Below, in pieces: positions 35,361-45,421 of a DNA stretch of 64,000 bases (the stretch's first letter is position 1; each line of letters starts with the position of its first letter). The stretch is from Bacteroidota bacterium (lineage in GTDB: Bacteria; Bacteroidota; Bacteroidia; NS11-12g; UBA955). The notes beneath the pieces are model-generated. The model saw only the letters and a list, made by a program, of their open reading frames with translations. It had not been told where the DNA came from and ran no database searches. Where the stretch lies: contig JAURFW010000001.1 of assembly GCA_030834125.1 (NCBI GenBank), forward strand, positions 96,200 to 160,199, written 5' to 3'. The position numbers and the translations under genes are program-made.

Positions 35361-37602
35361 CTAATGCCACCATATTCATAATTTCACGAACGTTAGAACT
35401 ATGATGAAGTATATGTACTACTTTATTAAATCCTAAAAGTACAGGTCCAATTGCCTCAGCACTTCCCATTGTTCTCAATAATTGGTATGCCGCATTTGCG
35501 CTGTTAAGGTCAGAAAATATAAAGACATTTGCTCTAGAATCTCCCAACTTATTGAATGGATATAATTCCATACGTTGAACTCCATCTATAGCAAAAACAG
35601 GTTGCATTTCTCCATCTACCATAATTTTAGGATCGTTTTCATGTAAACGATCAACAACTCTTCTTATTTTATTTGGAGAATCGCCAGCATTAGAACCAAA
35701 ATTTGAATAAGAAATCATTGCAATTCTAGGTTCTATTTGAAAATCCCTAACTCTTTTATCCATTGTTTTAACCAACTGATAAAGATCTTCTTCAGTAAGA
35801 TTTATATTTACCGTAGTATCTGCAAAAAATAAAGGTCCAAATTTGGTCATCATTATGTGCATTCCTGCAATTTTATCCATACCTGGCTTTAGTCCAATTG
35901 TACTCAATGCTGGCTTTAAGGCCAATGGATAGGATCTCGTTAAACCCGAAATAAAGACATCAGCCTCACCGGTTTCGACCATCATAGAACCATAATAATT
36001 CCTATTTCTCATCTGATATTCTGCTTCATATTGGGTTACTCCTTTTCTTCCTCTTTTATTGAAGAATTTGGCACCAAATTCAGCTCGTTTTTCATCCATT
36101 CTTCTAGGGTCAATAATTTCAACATTTGGAATGTTAATATTATTGTTTTCCATCATTTTATCTATGACCTCTTTTTTTCCCAATAATATTGGAGTTGCAA
36201 TTTTATCAGTAACACACCCTTGAGCCGCCCTTAATATTCTAACATTATCCGCTTCAGCGAAAACTACTCTTTTCGGTTTGCGTTTTGCTTTAATCATGAG
36301 TCTATTGACAAAATCGTTATCAATTCCTAAACGCTTTCGCAAAGACTCTTTGTAATCATTCCAATTAGTAATTGGTACTTTGGCTACACCAGATTCCATA
36401 GCGGCCTTAGCTACTGCTGGAGCCACAGTTGTAATTAACCTCGGATCCATAGGTTTTGGAATAATGTAATTAGGGCCAAAATTCATTTGTGTTTCATTGT
36501 AGGCCATCATCACTACCTCCGGAACAGGCTCATGGGCTAACTCTGCAATTGCCCTAACCGCAGCCAACTTCATTTCTTCATTAATCGTAGTTGCTCTTAC
36601 ATCTAAAGCACCTCTAAAAATAAAAGGAAATCCGAGCACATTATTCACCTGGTTAGGATAATCGCTTCTACCTGTTGCCATTATTAAATCAGGTCTCGTT
36701 TTAATAGCCAGATCATAATCAATTTCTGGAGTTGGATTAGCCATAGCAAAAACTATTGGTTTATCAGCCATACCCAAAATCATTTCAGGAGTAAGGATAT
36801 TTCCTTTACTTAAACCAACGAAGACATCCGCTCCTTCAAGTGCCTCTTCGAGTGTTTCGGCCTGATTATCCGATGCAAACTGTGATTTATATTTATCAAG
36901 ATTATCTCTTCTCGTTGAAATTACTCCCTTTGAATCGAGCATTATAATATTTTTCTTGCTCACCCCCAATCCAACAAACAACTTAGTACAAGCAATAGCT
37001 GAAGCTCCTGCACCATTTACAACTAATTTTACAGCACTTATATTTTTTCCAACAATTTGCAATGCATTTAACAAACCTGCACCCGAGATAATTGCCGTTC
37101 CATGCTGGTCATCATGCATGATTGGAATATTTAATTCTTCTTTTAAACGCTCCTCTATCTCAAAACTTTCAGGTGCTTTAATATCCTCCAAATTTATACC
37201 ACCAAAAGTGGGTTCCATCGCCTTAACGGTTTGAATAAACTCTTCTACACCTTTACAATTTAATTCAATATCAAATACATCAATGTCTGCAAATAATTTA
37301 AATAAAACTCCTTTTCCTTCCATAACCGGCTTTGAAGCTTCTGGTCCAATATCTCCAAGACCTAAAACAGCTGTTCCGTTTGAAATTACCGCCACTAAAT
37401 TACCTTTTGCAGTATATTTATATACATCCTCTACGTTCTCAGCAATCCTTTCACATGGTTCGGCAACTCCTGGAGAATATGCTAATGCTAAATCCGATTG
37501 AGTTCTAGTTGGTTTAGTTGAAATCACCTCAATTTTACCAGGCTTCCCTTCAGAATGATAGGATAATGCGTCAAAATACTTCTTATTCAACTTATTGGTC
37601 AT
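35344..37602 (-). CDS. maeB: NADP-dependent malic enzyme (malic enzyme-phosphotransacetylase-like fusion)
   Basis: Oxidatively decarboxylates malate to pyruvate, giving NADPH. The 752-aa protein has the malic domain (~1-430: [41 protein letters not shown]) and a C-terminal phosphotransacetylase-like domain (~440-750) that is usually regulatory rather than catalytic. The track start is 37629, but the TATCTTTG element at 37610-37617 would be within that extension, so I use the ATG at 37602 ([15 protein letters not shown]). Confidence 0.94.
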   Translation of the reverse strand: MTNKLNKKYFDALSYHSEGKPGKIEVISTKPTRTQSDLALAYSPGVAEPCERIAENVEDVYKYTAKGNLVAVISNGTAVLGLGDIGPEASKPVMEGKGVLFKLFADIDVFDIELNCKGVEEFIQTVKAMEPTFGGINLEDIKAPESFEIEERLKEELNIPIMHDDQHGTAIISGAGLLNALQIVGKNISAVKLVVNGAGASAIACTKLFVGLGVSKKNIIMLDSKGVISTRRDNLDKYKSQFASDNQAETLEEALEGADVFVGLSKGNILTPEMILGMADKPIVFAMANPTPEIDYDLAIKTRPDLIMATGRSDYPNQVNNVLGFPFIFRGALDVRATTINEEMKLAAVRAIAELAHEPVPEVVMMAYNETQMNFGPNYIIPKPMDPRLITTVAPAVAKAAMESGVAKVPITNWNDYKESLRKRLGIDNDFVNRLMIKAKRKPKRVVFAEADNVRILRAAQGCVTDKIATPILLGKKEVIDKMMENNNINIPNVEIIDPRRMDEKRAEFGAKFFNKRGRKGVTQYEAEYQMRNRNYYGSMMVETGEADVFISGLTRSYPLALKPALSTIGLKPGMDKIAGMHIMMTKFGPLFFADTTVNINLTEEDLYQLVKTMDKRVRDFQIEPRIAMISYSNFGSNAGDSPNKIRRVVDRLHENDPKIMVDGEMQPVFAIDGVQRMELYPFNKLGDSRANVFIFSDLNSANAAYQLLRTMGSAEAIGPVLLGFNKVVHILHHSSNVREIMNMVALGVCEA

Positions 37603-37609
37603 AAAGGCA

Positions 37610-37617
37610 CAAAGATA
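37610..37617 (-). promoter_or_regulatory. TAnnTTTG -7 element for maeB
   Basis: Minus-strand TATCTTTG ending 7 nt before the maeB ATG. No good -33 TTG; decides against the upstream start in the ORF track. Confidence 0.5.
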
Positions 37618-37726
37618 TGGACAAAGCACATTGAGTTTATTTTTTGAAATTCACATTATTTGGGAATGTTCAACTTTTTTAACCTTTTGTCATTTACCTT
37701 TCGAAAGGCTATGATATAAATACGTC

Positions 37727-39634
37727 ATGAAAAACTCAATTTCCATAAGTATACTAACAGCTTTAAGTTGTAGTGCATTTGCTCTATTAAATAATAATAG
37801 CAAACAAATAGATGACACTGGAAAGAATATCTTCCTTCTAAAAGACAAATCTGGAAAAACTATCTCCCAATTAAAATCCGATGAATATGGAAATTTCAGG
37901 ATTTCCTCAAAAATAGAAGGATATTATACAATTGAAAACAAATCAGATGCAACATTCAAACCATTAACAATATATTTAGATACTCTCGAAAGAACCTATC
38001 AGTTTATCCAAGTTTTCGACTATTTAAATAAAGTAGCATCAGAATCAAATAAAGAAAGAGTTACTGCAGAAATTGCTTCGATGCGAAAAGTTACCGGCAG
38101 AAAACCAATGAAATATCTAAAAGTACCAAGTAAAGTTCACAGTATAGAAGCGGAATCGGCGGAAATTGATGAAGTGGTGGTTGAAGGCATAAGTATAATT
38201 GAATCAAAAGATATTTCTTCAATGGATATGGTAAGTGATGATTTGGTTGCACCTACTTCAAAAGTTAAAAAATCTGCCAAATCAGGAGTTATGACAGCTG
38301 GTCTTTGGAACGATTTAGAAAACTGGGAGTTATTCAAAACAACGTTAGAAGAAAACATGGAACATTGGAAACCTTGGGGATTGAATTTAATCAATAAGAG
38401 ATTTTCGATTGAATTGTTGGATAACAGTGCTGAACGGAAACCGATAATTGGTGCACAAATAAGATTAATCGATCCGAAAACAGATAGTATAATATGGGTT
38501 GCCCAAACAGATAACAGAGGTATTTGTGAATTATGGAGTGATTTAACTGCAGAAAAAATGAATATTAATACAGAATATGTAGCTCAGTGGGTAATAAATC
38601 CAGAAAATATTGAAAAACTTGGTTTGGTATCGCCGACTCAGGATGTGAAGGAGACATTTTTAGTTAAACCCGTTATCAACCCCAACAATGTTGATATATC
38701 GTTTGTTGTGGATGCTACCGGTTCTATGGGTGATGAAATTAATTATTTGAAGGAAGAATTGATGGATCTAATGTTGGATATTCAGGAAAAACTACCTTGT
38801 TCAAATGTTAGATTAAGCAGTGTATTTTACAGGGATTTAACTGATAACTACGTTACTCGAAAAACAGAGTTTACGGAAAATGTAGAAGATGTGGTTAGTT
38901 TTGTTTCTAATCAATCTGCTGGAGGCGGCGGAGATTTTCCCGAAGCTGTGGACGAAGGTTTAAAGGTTTGTTTAGAGGAATTAAGCTGGTCTTATAAAGC
39001 CCTAGCTAAAATTACATTTTTAATTTTAGATGCCCCTCCACATGATGAAAAAGCATTAGAGATTCAGAGACTAGCTAAAGAGGCAAGTAAAAAAGGAATA
39101 AAAATAATTCCAGTAGTGGCAAGCGGTATCAATAAAACCACTGAATTTCTCATGAAGGAATTGGCTGCAATTACTTCTGGTGATTATATCTACATCACTG
39201 ACCATTCTGGAGTTGGTAATATTCATTTAAAACCTACAGGTGTTAAGGAAAATGTAGATCTTCTAAAAAATCAATTTATGAAAGTAATTGAAAAATACAC
39301 CTTGAATATTGATTGTAATCCCGAAAACAATATTGAAAGAGAACAAAGAATAACGGTATTCGGTGATCAAGAAGTATCATTACAAACCTTCCCAAATCCG
39401 GCAACTAATTATATTGATGTTAGGGCTTCACATACTATTGAAGAGATTTCATTATTCAGCATTTCTGGATTACAAATTTCAAAAATTGCCTATCAAGGAG
39501 AACAGCAAACACAACGCTACAAATTAAATAATATTTCTCGAGGACTTTATATAGTAAAGGTTAAGGTAAAAAACCAAATATACTCACACAAAGTGTTAAT
39601 CTTGGGAACAGGAAATTCTAATAGGCTAGACTAA
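37727..39634 (+). CDS. Secreted VWA-domain protein with T9SS type A sorting domain
   Basis: A 635-aa exported protein with signal peptide MKNSISISILTALSCSAFA, a central segment with TAGLWNDLENWELFKT and a carboxypeptidase-regulatory-like domain, a VWA domain with the MIDAS motif VVDATGSMGDE (~325) and LDAPPHDE, and a C-terminal Por CTD (FPNPATNYIDVRAS ... HKVLIL). VWA domains usually bind protein ligands through a metal ion. The WNDLxNW module is found in other Bacteroidota surface proteins; its function is unknown. It lies 45 nt upstream of fumC, and its 3' end is followed by the fumC promoter palindrome. Confidence 0.9.
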   Translation: MKNSISISILTALSCSAFALLNNNSKQIDDTGKNIFLLKDKSGKTISQLKSDEYGNFRISSKIEGYYTIENKSDATFKPLTIYLDTLERTYQFIQVFDYLNKVASESNKERVTAEIASMRKVTGRKPMKYLKVPSKVHSIEAESAEIDEVVVEGISIIESKDISSMDMVSDDLVAPTSKVKKSAKSGVMTAGLWNDLENWELFKTTLEENMEHWKPWGLNLINKRFSIELLDNSAERKPIIGAQIRLIDPKTDSIIWVAQTDNRGICELWSDLTAEKMNINTEYVAQWVINPENIEKLGLVSPTQDVKETFLVKPVINPNNVDISFVVDATGSMGDEINYLKEELMDLMLDIQEKLPCSNVRLSSVFYRDLTDNYVTRKTEFTENVEDVVSFVSNQSAGGGGDFPEAVDEGLKVCLEELSWSYKALAKITFLILDAPPHDEKALEIQRLAKEASKKGIKIIPVVASGINKTTEFLMKELAAITSGDYIYITDHSGVGNIHLKPTGVKENVDLLKNQFMKVIEKYTLNIDCNPENNIEREQRITVFGDQEVSLQTFPNPATNYIDVRASHTIEEISLFSISGLQISKIAYQGEQQTQRYKLNNISRGLYIVKVKVKNQIYSHKVLILGTGNSNRLD

Positions 39635-39642
39635 ATTCTGGC

Positions 39643-39682
39643 TTGTATTCTGAACATAGTGCTGTAACTTTGCAGCACTATG
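39643..39682 (+). promoter_or_regulatory. fumC promoter embedded in a perfect 10-bp inverted repeat
   Basis: -33 TTG at 39643-39645, a 19-nt spacer, then -7 TAACTTTG (39665-39672). The -7 octamer is exactly the loop between CATAGTGCTG (39655-39664) and its reverse complement CAGCACTATG (39673-39682); the last three bases of the right arm are the fumC ATG. The best two-part promoter in the window. Confidence 0.7.
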
Positions 39683-41092
39683 GCAGACTATCGCATTGAG
39701 AAAGACACAATGGGTGAAGTTAAGGTCCCTGCTAACGCTTATTGGGGTGCTCAAACTGAGAGAAGCAGAAATAACTTTAAAATCGGACCTGAAGGGTCTA
39801 TGCCAATTGAAATAATACGTGCATTTGGAATACTTAAAAAGTGTGCCGCTCGCACGAATTTTGAGTTGGGTGTTTTGTCTAAAGAGAAATATCAACTCAT
39901 TGCCCAAGTTTGTGATGAAATCATTGAAGGGAAATTAGATAATCAATTCCCTTTAGTTATTTGGCAAACCGGTAGCGGAACTCAAAGTAATATGAACGTT
40001 AATGAGGTTGTTGCAAACCGCGCTCATGTAATATCCGGAGGTTCATTAACTGATGAGAAAAAAGTACTACATCCAAATGATGATGTCAATAAAAGTCAAA
40101 GTTCTAACGACACATTCCCTACTGCAATGTCTATTGCAGTATTTAAGCAAATCGTGGATTATACATTTCCTGGTTTACAAGCATTAAAAACTACTCTAAA
40201 GCACAAAGCACGAGAGTTTAGAGATATAGTTAAAATAGGTCGAACACATTTCATGGATGCAACTCCTATAACTTTGGGTCAAGAATTCAGTGGTTATGTT
40301 GCTCAGCTAGATTATGGAATTGCCTCTATTAAAAGAGCAATGGAGCCGGCATCAGAAATTGCTTTGGGGGGAACAGCCGTAGGTACAGGGTTAAATACTC
40401 CAAAGGGCTATGCTAATTTAGTAGCAAAATATATTGCAGAAGAGTCAGGATTACCCATGATTTCTGCAAAGAATAAATTTGAAGCTCTTGCAGCACATGA
40501 TGCAATGGTTGAATTACACGGTGCAATAAAAAGAACAGCAATGAGTGCATTTAAAATTGCAAATGACATTAGAATGCTATCTTCTGGTCCACGCAGCGGA
40601 ATAGGTGAAATATTAATTCCAGAAAACGAACCAGGTTCCTCAATTATGCCGGGTAAAGTAAACCCAACGCAACCCGAGGCTCTTACAATGGTTTGTGCTC
40701 AAATATTAGGTAATGATGTGGCTGTTTCTTTTGCCGGTAGTCAAGGTCATTTTGAATTAAATGTATATAAACCAGTAATTGCCGCAAATATGCTGCAAAG
40801 TGCAAGACTTTTGGGCCAAGCTTGTTTAAGCTTCAATGATAATTGTGCAATTGGAATTGAGCCAAACCATAAGAATATTAAACAACTTCTTGATCAAAGT
40901 TTAATGTTGGTAACTGCATTAAACACGCATATTGGTTATGAAAATGCAGCTAAAATTGCCAAAACCGCTCACAAGAATGGCACAACTTTAAAAGAAGAGG
41001 CTATTGCTTTGGGGCTGTTAACAGAAGAACAATTTAACGACTGGGTAAGACCGGAAAACATGGTTGGAAACCCAGATGATTCAATACAATAA
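39680..41092 (+). CDS. fumC: Fumarate hydratase class II
   Basis: A 470-aa iron-independent fumarase interconverting fumarate and malate in the TCA cycle. Signature [16 protein letters not shown] is present, with [18 protein letters not shown] and the active-site His region [16 protein letters not shown]. The start [17 protein letters not shown] fits family N-termini exactly. Control is likely at the palindromic promoter that reaches the ATG. An intrinsic terminator follows the stop by 4 nt and runs into the folP start. Confidence 0.97.
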   Translation: MADYRIEKDTMGEVKVPANAYWGAQTERSRNNFKIGPEGSMPIEIIRAFGILKKCAARTNFELGVLSKEKYQLIAQVCDEIIEGKLDNQFPLVIWQTGSGTQSNMNVNEVVANRAHVISGGSLTDEKKVLHPNDDVNKSQSSNDTFPTAMSIAVFKQIVDYTFPGLQALKTTLKHKAREFRDIVKIGRTHFMDATPITLGQEFSGYVAQLDYGIASIKRAMEPASEIALGGTAVGTGLNTPKGYANLVAKYIAEESGLPMISAKNKFEALAAHDAMVELHGAIKRTAMSAFKIANDIRMLSSGPRSGIGEILIPENEPGSSIMPGKVNPTQPEALTMVCAQILGNDVAVSFAGSQGHFELNVYKPVIAANMLQSARLLGQACLSFNDNCAIGIEPNHKNIKQLLDQSLMLVTALNTHIGYENAAKIAKTAHKNGTTLKEEAIALGLLTEEQFNDWVRPENMVGNPDDSIQ

Positions 41093-41096
41093 TACT

Positions 41097-41119
41097 AAGC
41101 TCCCTTTTGGGAGTTTTTT
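41097..41119 (+). terminator. Intrinsic terminator between fumC and folP
   Basis: AAGCTCCC-TTTT-GGGAGTTT stem-loop (one G-T wobble) with a six-T tract (41114-41119) that runs directly into the folP ATG at 41120. Confidence 0.8.
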
Positions 41120-41956
41120 ATGAAAAACGCTATACTTTCGGCACACGGTAAAACAATTGAATTGGAATTCCCAAAGATAATGGGAATAATAAACGTCACT
41201 GAAGACTCTTTTTATTCAAAAAGTAGGGTCAGCTCAATTGAAGAATTTAAACAGAAAGTAGAACTTCAATTAACACAAGGCGTCGATATCATTGATATTG
41301 GTGGCCAAAGTACAAGGCCAGGAAGCAAGCGTATTTCTTCAAAAATCGAATTAAAACGTGTATTGCCGGCACTATCTTGGTTGAAAAAAGAACATCCTTC
41401 CATTTTAGTATCAATAGATACTTATTATAGTGAGGTTGCAAAAGCATCTATTGAGTATGGATCAGATATAATTAATGATATTTCATTTGGTTTAGACGAT
41501 GAAAACATGATTAATGCCATTATTAATCAAGACATCACCTACATCGGAATGCATAAACAAGGAAACCCAGAAACCATGCAACATGCACCTATTTATGAAA
41601 ATGTTGTGCACGATGTTTTTAATTTTTTACTAGATCGTAAAAATACGTTTTCCATTAAAGGGGTCAAGAATATTTGGCTAGATCCAGGTTTTGGATTTGG
41701 TAAAACACTAAATCAAAATTATCAACTACTGAATAACCTTCAAGCACTAAAAGATTCCGATCCGAACATATTAATTGGTGTTTCACGGAAGAGCATGATA
41801 CATAAATATTTACAAATTCCCCCTGAAGATTCTCTTAACGGCACTACAGCCTTAAATATGATTGCATTAATTAATGGTGCAAAAATTTTAAGAGTTCATG
41901 ATATAAAAGAAGCAAAAGAATGCGTAAAACTATTTAAACAATTAACCGAATCTTAA
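41120..41956 (+). CDS. folP: Dihydropteroate synthase
   Basis: Couples hydroxymethyl-dihydropterin pyrophosphate to p-aminobenzoate in folate synthesis; the sulfonamide target. The 278-aa TIM barrel has IMGIINVTEDSFYSKSR and DIGGQSTRPGSKRIS near the N-terminus, WLDPGFGFGKT and GVSRKSMIH. The ATG follows the fumC terminator T tract with no space for a ribosome-binding site, so expression depends on readthrough or another mechanism. It is followed by rpe after 24 nt. Confidence 0.95.
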   Translation: MKNAILSAHGKTIELEFPKIMGIINVTEDSFYSKSRVSSIEEFKQKVELQLTQGVDIIDIGGQSTRPGSKRISSKIELKRVLPALSWLKKEHPSILVSIDTYYSEVAKASIEYGSDIINDISFGLDDENMINAIINQDITYIGMHKQGNPETMQHAPIYENVVHDVFNFLLDRKNTFSIKGVKNIWLDPGFGFGKTLNQNYQLLNNLQALKDSDPNILIGVSRKSMIHKYLQIPPEDSLNGTTALNMIALINGAKILRVHDIKEAKECVKLFKQLTES

Positions 41957-41980
41957 GTCAAGTCTTTATAAATTTGAAAA

Positions 41981-42628
41981 ATGAAAAAAATTATTGCTCC
42001 ATCAATTCTCAGTGCCGACTTTGGTAATCTTCAACGTGATATTGAAATGATAAATAAAAGTGAGGCTGAATGGTTTCACGTAGATGTTATGGATGGAGTA
42101 TTTGTTCCTAATATTTCATTCGGGTTTCCAGTGATGAAACCATTAAAACAGCATGCTACAAAACCGCTAGATGTACATTTAATGATTGTGCAACCAGAGA
42201 GATATGTTGAAGAATTCGCGAAAGCAGGTGCAGATGTTCTTACGGTACATTTTGAAGCAAGCACTCACCTACACAGAACTATTCAGCAAATTAAACAAAA
42301 TGGTATGAAGGCTGGTGTTGCTATTAATCCGCATACATCAATTTATGGCTTAATGGATGTTTTATCAGATATTGATGTAGTTTGTATAATGAGTGTCAAT
42401 CCTGGATTCGGTGGTCAAAAATTCATTCAACAAACATTTAAAAAGGTGGAACAATTAGCGGCGGAGATTCAAAAAGACAAGCTTGATACACTTATTGAAA
42501 TTGACGGTGGTGTAACTTTAGATAATTGCAATGCATTATTCGACGCTGGTGCAAATGTATTGGTTGCTGGTAATACCGTATTCTCCTCTCCCAACCCAAA
42601 TGATACAATTTCTCAATTATTAAAATAA
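41981..42628 (+). CDS. rpe: Ribulose-phosphate 3-epimerase
   Basis: Interconverts ribulose-5-phosphate and xylulose-5-phosphate in the pentose phosphate pathway. The 215-aa barrel retains metal ligands in WFHVDVMDGVFVPNIS, VHLMIV and IEIDGGV, plus CIMSVNPGFGGQKFI. It is read with folP and possibly the downstream TonB receptor (26 nt away). Confidence 0.96.
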   Translation: MKKIIAPSILSADFGNLQRDIEMINKSEAEWFHVDVMDGVFVPNISFGFPVMKPLKQHATKPLDVHLMIVQPERYVEEFAKAGADVLTVHFEASTHLHRTIQQIKQNGMKAGVAINPHTSIYGLMDVLSDIDVVCIMSVNPGFGGQKFIQQTFKKVEQLAAEIQKDKLDTLIEIDGGVTLDNCNALFDAGANVLVAGNTVFSSPNPNDTISQLLK

Positions 42629-42654
42629 TTTTCTGTCATCAGCGTTTTCTCTAA

Positions 42655-45042
42655 GTGAGGTTTTCAATTACTCTCATTTCATTTTTATTTTTCCAACTTT
42701 CATTTGGACAGTTTGAATACAAGGCTGTTTTTAAGAATCTTCCACAAGACATAAAATTTCTCGAAGTTAGAAATTCAGCAAATGAGAAGTTAATTTCCAT
42801 TGACCCCAATAATATCCTCAGTTTAGACTTAAGTTCAAACAAGACACTCTTATTTGGGTATGTAAATAATGAAAAAGTATGGGGACATTATACTTCTACT
42901 AGTGCTGAGGTAGACACTATTTATTGGGGAAAAGGACTTCAACTTATTGGAACTGTTGAAATAAAATCTCAAAGTGTTGATGATTTTATGCAAACTATTA
43001 AGGCAAGAGAACTAAGGCTAAATACTGGAATAGGTTCTGGAGTTGAGAACATTATCAAAATGCTCGGCGGTGTTAGTTCAAATAATGAAATGTCTTCACA
43101 ATTTTCTGTTCGAGGAGGGAATTTTGATGAGAACCTCATTTATGTAAATGATATTGAAATCTATCGTCCTCAGTTAATTCAAAACGGACAACAAGAAGGC
43201 TTAAGTTTCATCAACCCCATGATGGTGGACCAAATTAAGTTTAGTGCTGGTGGATTTGAATCGCAATATGGAGATAAAATGAGTTCCGTAATGGATGTTT
43301 CATATAATAAACCAGATTCAAACTATGCTCAAATTTACTTGGGGACAATGATTAACAGCTTGGCTGTTGAAGGTTCGAAAGGTAAGTTATCGGGAATTTT
43401 GAGCATCCGTCATTTTACGAATAATTTACTTACCGGTACTTTAAATACACAAGGTACTTACGATATGAATTTTGCTGATATTCAGACTTATTTGAATTAT
43501 CAAATTTCAAAGAAATGGTCATTAAATTTCTTAGGGAACTTGGCTCAAAATTCATTTCAACTTCGACCGGAAAGTAGAACAACTGAATTTGGAACATTAC
43601 AAGCAGCCTATCAGTTGAATGTATATATGGCAGGACAAGAAAACCTCAACTATAATTATCAATTAGGTGCAGTTACCTTAAAATATCAACCAAGTATTAG
43701 GCAGACCTTTAAATTAATTTCTTCATTAACTGCAATTAATGAAGAAGAGGCATTCGATGTACAAGGGGCCTATAATCTTAGTGAATTAGATCGAGACTTA
43801 GGGAGTGATAATTTAGGCAAACCACTTCGGACACTTGGTTACGGTTATTACCTAGATCACGGACGAAATAGAATGCAGAGCAGGATTTTAAATATTTCTC
43901 ATATTGGTGAATTTGGAAAAAGTACAGATAAAATTCAAGTAAAATACGGTGTACGATATAATAAAGAACAAATCTATGATCGCTATTTTGAGTGGCTATA
44001 TATGGATTCTGCAGATTACAATGTGGCACCCTGGGCATTTAGCCAAGACAGTATTGTATTAGGAGATATTGTAAGGGCCTCAAATTCTATTTTTACTGAT
44101 CGCCTTAGTGGATACATTCAATCTCGATTTAATTGGAGAAACTGGGGAGTAAACATTGGTATTCGAAGTAATTATTGGAGTTTAAATAAAGAGCTTTTAT
44201 GGATGCCTAGGTTTTCTATAAATCACACAAGTATTGATAAAAAAACTAAACTAAGAATGGCTGTTGGCGCATATTATCAGCCGCCATTTTACCGAGAAAT
44301 TCGTGATTTCTCAGGAAATTTAAATACTAAACTAAAAGCTCAAAAATCAATTCACTCCGTTATTGGAATGGACAAAGTAGTTACACTTTGGGGTAAAGAA
44401 TTTAAATACACAACCGAGGCTTATTACAAGAAACTTACAGATCTTGTACCATACTTGTACGATAATATTAGAATAAGATATTACGCAACCAATAGTTCTG
44501 AGGGGTATGCTATGGGATTGGATAATAGATTATATGGTCAATTTAATGATGGTTTAGAGAGTTGGTTCACATTAAGCCTCTTACAAACTCAAGAGAAAAT
44601 CACATACGAAAATGAGAATGGCGAAACTATTCAATCTGACTGGTTAAGACGACCAACTGATAGAAGAGTAAATTTTGCAGTATTATTTCAGGACAGACTA
44701 CCCAATAATCCAAGTATTAGAGTAAATCTAAGTTTAACAATTGGGGGCGCTGTACCCTACTATTTAAATGGTGATGCGCGTTATACAACAAACCCTAATT
44801 TAATATCTCCATACAGAAGAGTAGATATTGGTTTTAGTAAAATCTTCCGAAAACTGGGAGAAGAACGCAATGGCTTCAAAGCAATAAAAGAGAGTTGGAT
44901 TACTTTAGATATTTTCAACCTCCTCGATATTAATAACGTAATAGCTTTTTCTTGGGTTAAAGATCTAAATAATAATAGATACGGGGTCCCAGAATATCTT
45001 ACAGGACGCCGTATAAATCTTAGGTGGTTTGTGAGTTTTTAA
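42655..45042 (+). CDS. TonB-dependent receptor (plug and barrel)
   Basis: A 795-aa outer-membrane protein. A GTG start gives the signal peptide VRFSITLISFLFFQLSFGQ. An N-terminal ~90-residue domain is followed by a plug (~95-220) with QFSVRGGNFDENLIYVND and SAGGFESQYGDKMS, then a beta-barrel ending in RRINLRWFVSF with a terminal Phe. No SusD partner is adjacent, so it is not a classic SusCD pair; the substrate is unknown. It shares its stop with the convergent coiled-coil gene (TTAA). Confidence 0.9.
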   Translation: MRFSITLISFLFFQLSFGQFEYKAVFKNLPQDIKFLEVRNSANEKLISIDPNNILSLDLSSNKTLLFGYVNNEKVWGHYTSTSAEVDTIYWGKGLQLIGTVEIKSQSVDDFMQTIKARELRLNTGIGSGVENIIKMLGGVSSNNEMSSQFSVRGGNFDENLIYVNDIEIYRPQLIQNGQQEGLSFINPMMVDQIKFSAGGFESQYGDKMSSVMDVSYNKPDSNYAQIYLGTMINSLAVEGSKGKLSGILSIRHFTNNLLTGTLNTQGTYDMNFADIQTYLNYQISKKWSLNFLGNLAQNSFQLRPESRTTEFGTLQAAYQLNVYMAGQENLNYNYQLGAVTLKYQPSIRQTFKLISSLTAINEEEAFDVQGAYNLSELDRDLGSDNLGKPLRTLGYGYYLDHGRNRMQSRILNISHIGEFGKSTDKIQVKYGVRYNKEQIYDRYFEWLYMDSADYNVAPWAFSQDSIVLGDIVRASNSIFTDRLSGYIQSRFNWRNWGVNIGIRSNYWSLNKELLWMPRFSINHTSIDKKTKLRMAVGAYYQPPFYREIRDFSGNLNTKLKAQKSIHSVIGMDKVVTLWGKEFKYTTEAYYKKLTDLVPYLYDNIRIRYYATNSSEGYAMGLDNRLYGQFNDGLESWFTLSLLQTQEKITYENENGETIQSDWLRRPTDRRVNFAVLFQDRLPNNPSIRVNLSLTIGGAVPYYLNGDARYTTNPNLISPYRRVDIGFSKIFRKLGEERNGFKAIKESWITLDIFNLLDINNVIAFSWVKDLNNNRYGVPEYLTGRRINLRWFVSF

Positions 45043-45311
45043 TTATCTCCATCTGGTGAAGGTGCCGTTTTATCATTACAATTTTTCAATTCCGTTTCCA
45101 ATACACCAATCTTCTCTTTCAAGGTTTCAATAGTCTTATTTCTTTCTTGCATACTCTTTGAAAGTTCAAGCATATCTGCGTCCATTTGAATAATTTGAGT
45201 TCTCAAAATACTTTCATTTTCAATGCAAGTTTTCTTCTCGCTTTGACATGCTTTTATTTGACTTTGTAAATCTGACTTTTCTTTAGTGATATTATTCAAT
45301 TTAGAAGACAT
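45039..45311 (-). CDS. Short coiled-coil protein
   Basis: A 90-aa polar protein without signal peptide, almost entirely heptad-like (SKLNNITKEKSDLQSQIK ... LSKSMQERNKTIETLKEKIG), with four Cys (KACQSEKKTCIEN, ELKNCN) and a disordered C-terminal tail. I do not recognise a family. It converges on the TonB receptor gene with a fused TTAA stop and diverges from sppA. The low complexity means it could be a spurious ORF, but the intact 90 codons and clean start support a gene. Confidence 0.6.
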   Translation of the reverse strand: MSSKLNNITKEKSDLQSQIKACQSEKKTCIENESILRTQIIQMDADMLELSKSMQERNKTIETLKEKIGVLETELKNCNDKTAPSPDGDN

Positions 45312-45386
45312 TGCCTCTAAAACTTACTTAATATAGATGCGTATCGAATCAACTGATTGTATTATCGACAAAATAAACGGGGGATA

Positions 45387-45394
45387 TACATTTG
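45387..45394 (+). promoter_or_regulatory. TAnnTTTG -7 element for sppA
   Basis: TACATTTG, 27 nt before the sppA ATG, which would leave a leader of about 20 nt; no well-spaced -33 TTG. Confidence 0.45.
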
Positions 45395-45421
45395 TAGTTT
45401 ATTTTGCATTTCTGAAGTAAT

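Noticed and set aside
37602-37629. Upstream start for maeB ([10 protein letters not shown])
   Set aside because: The -7 element at 37610-37617 lies inside this extension and family N-termini start at MTNKLNKK.
39655-39682. fumC inverted repeat as a CIRCE/HrcA element
   Set aside because: CIRCE is TTAGCACTC-N9-GAGTGCTAA; the arms here are CATAGTGCTG and CAGCACTATG, with different half-site order and spacer.
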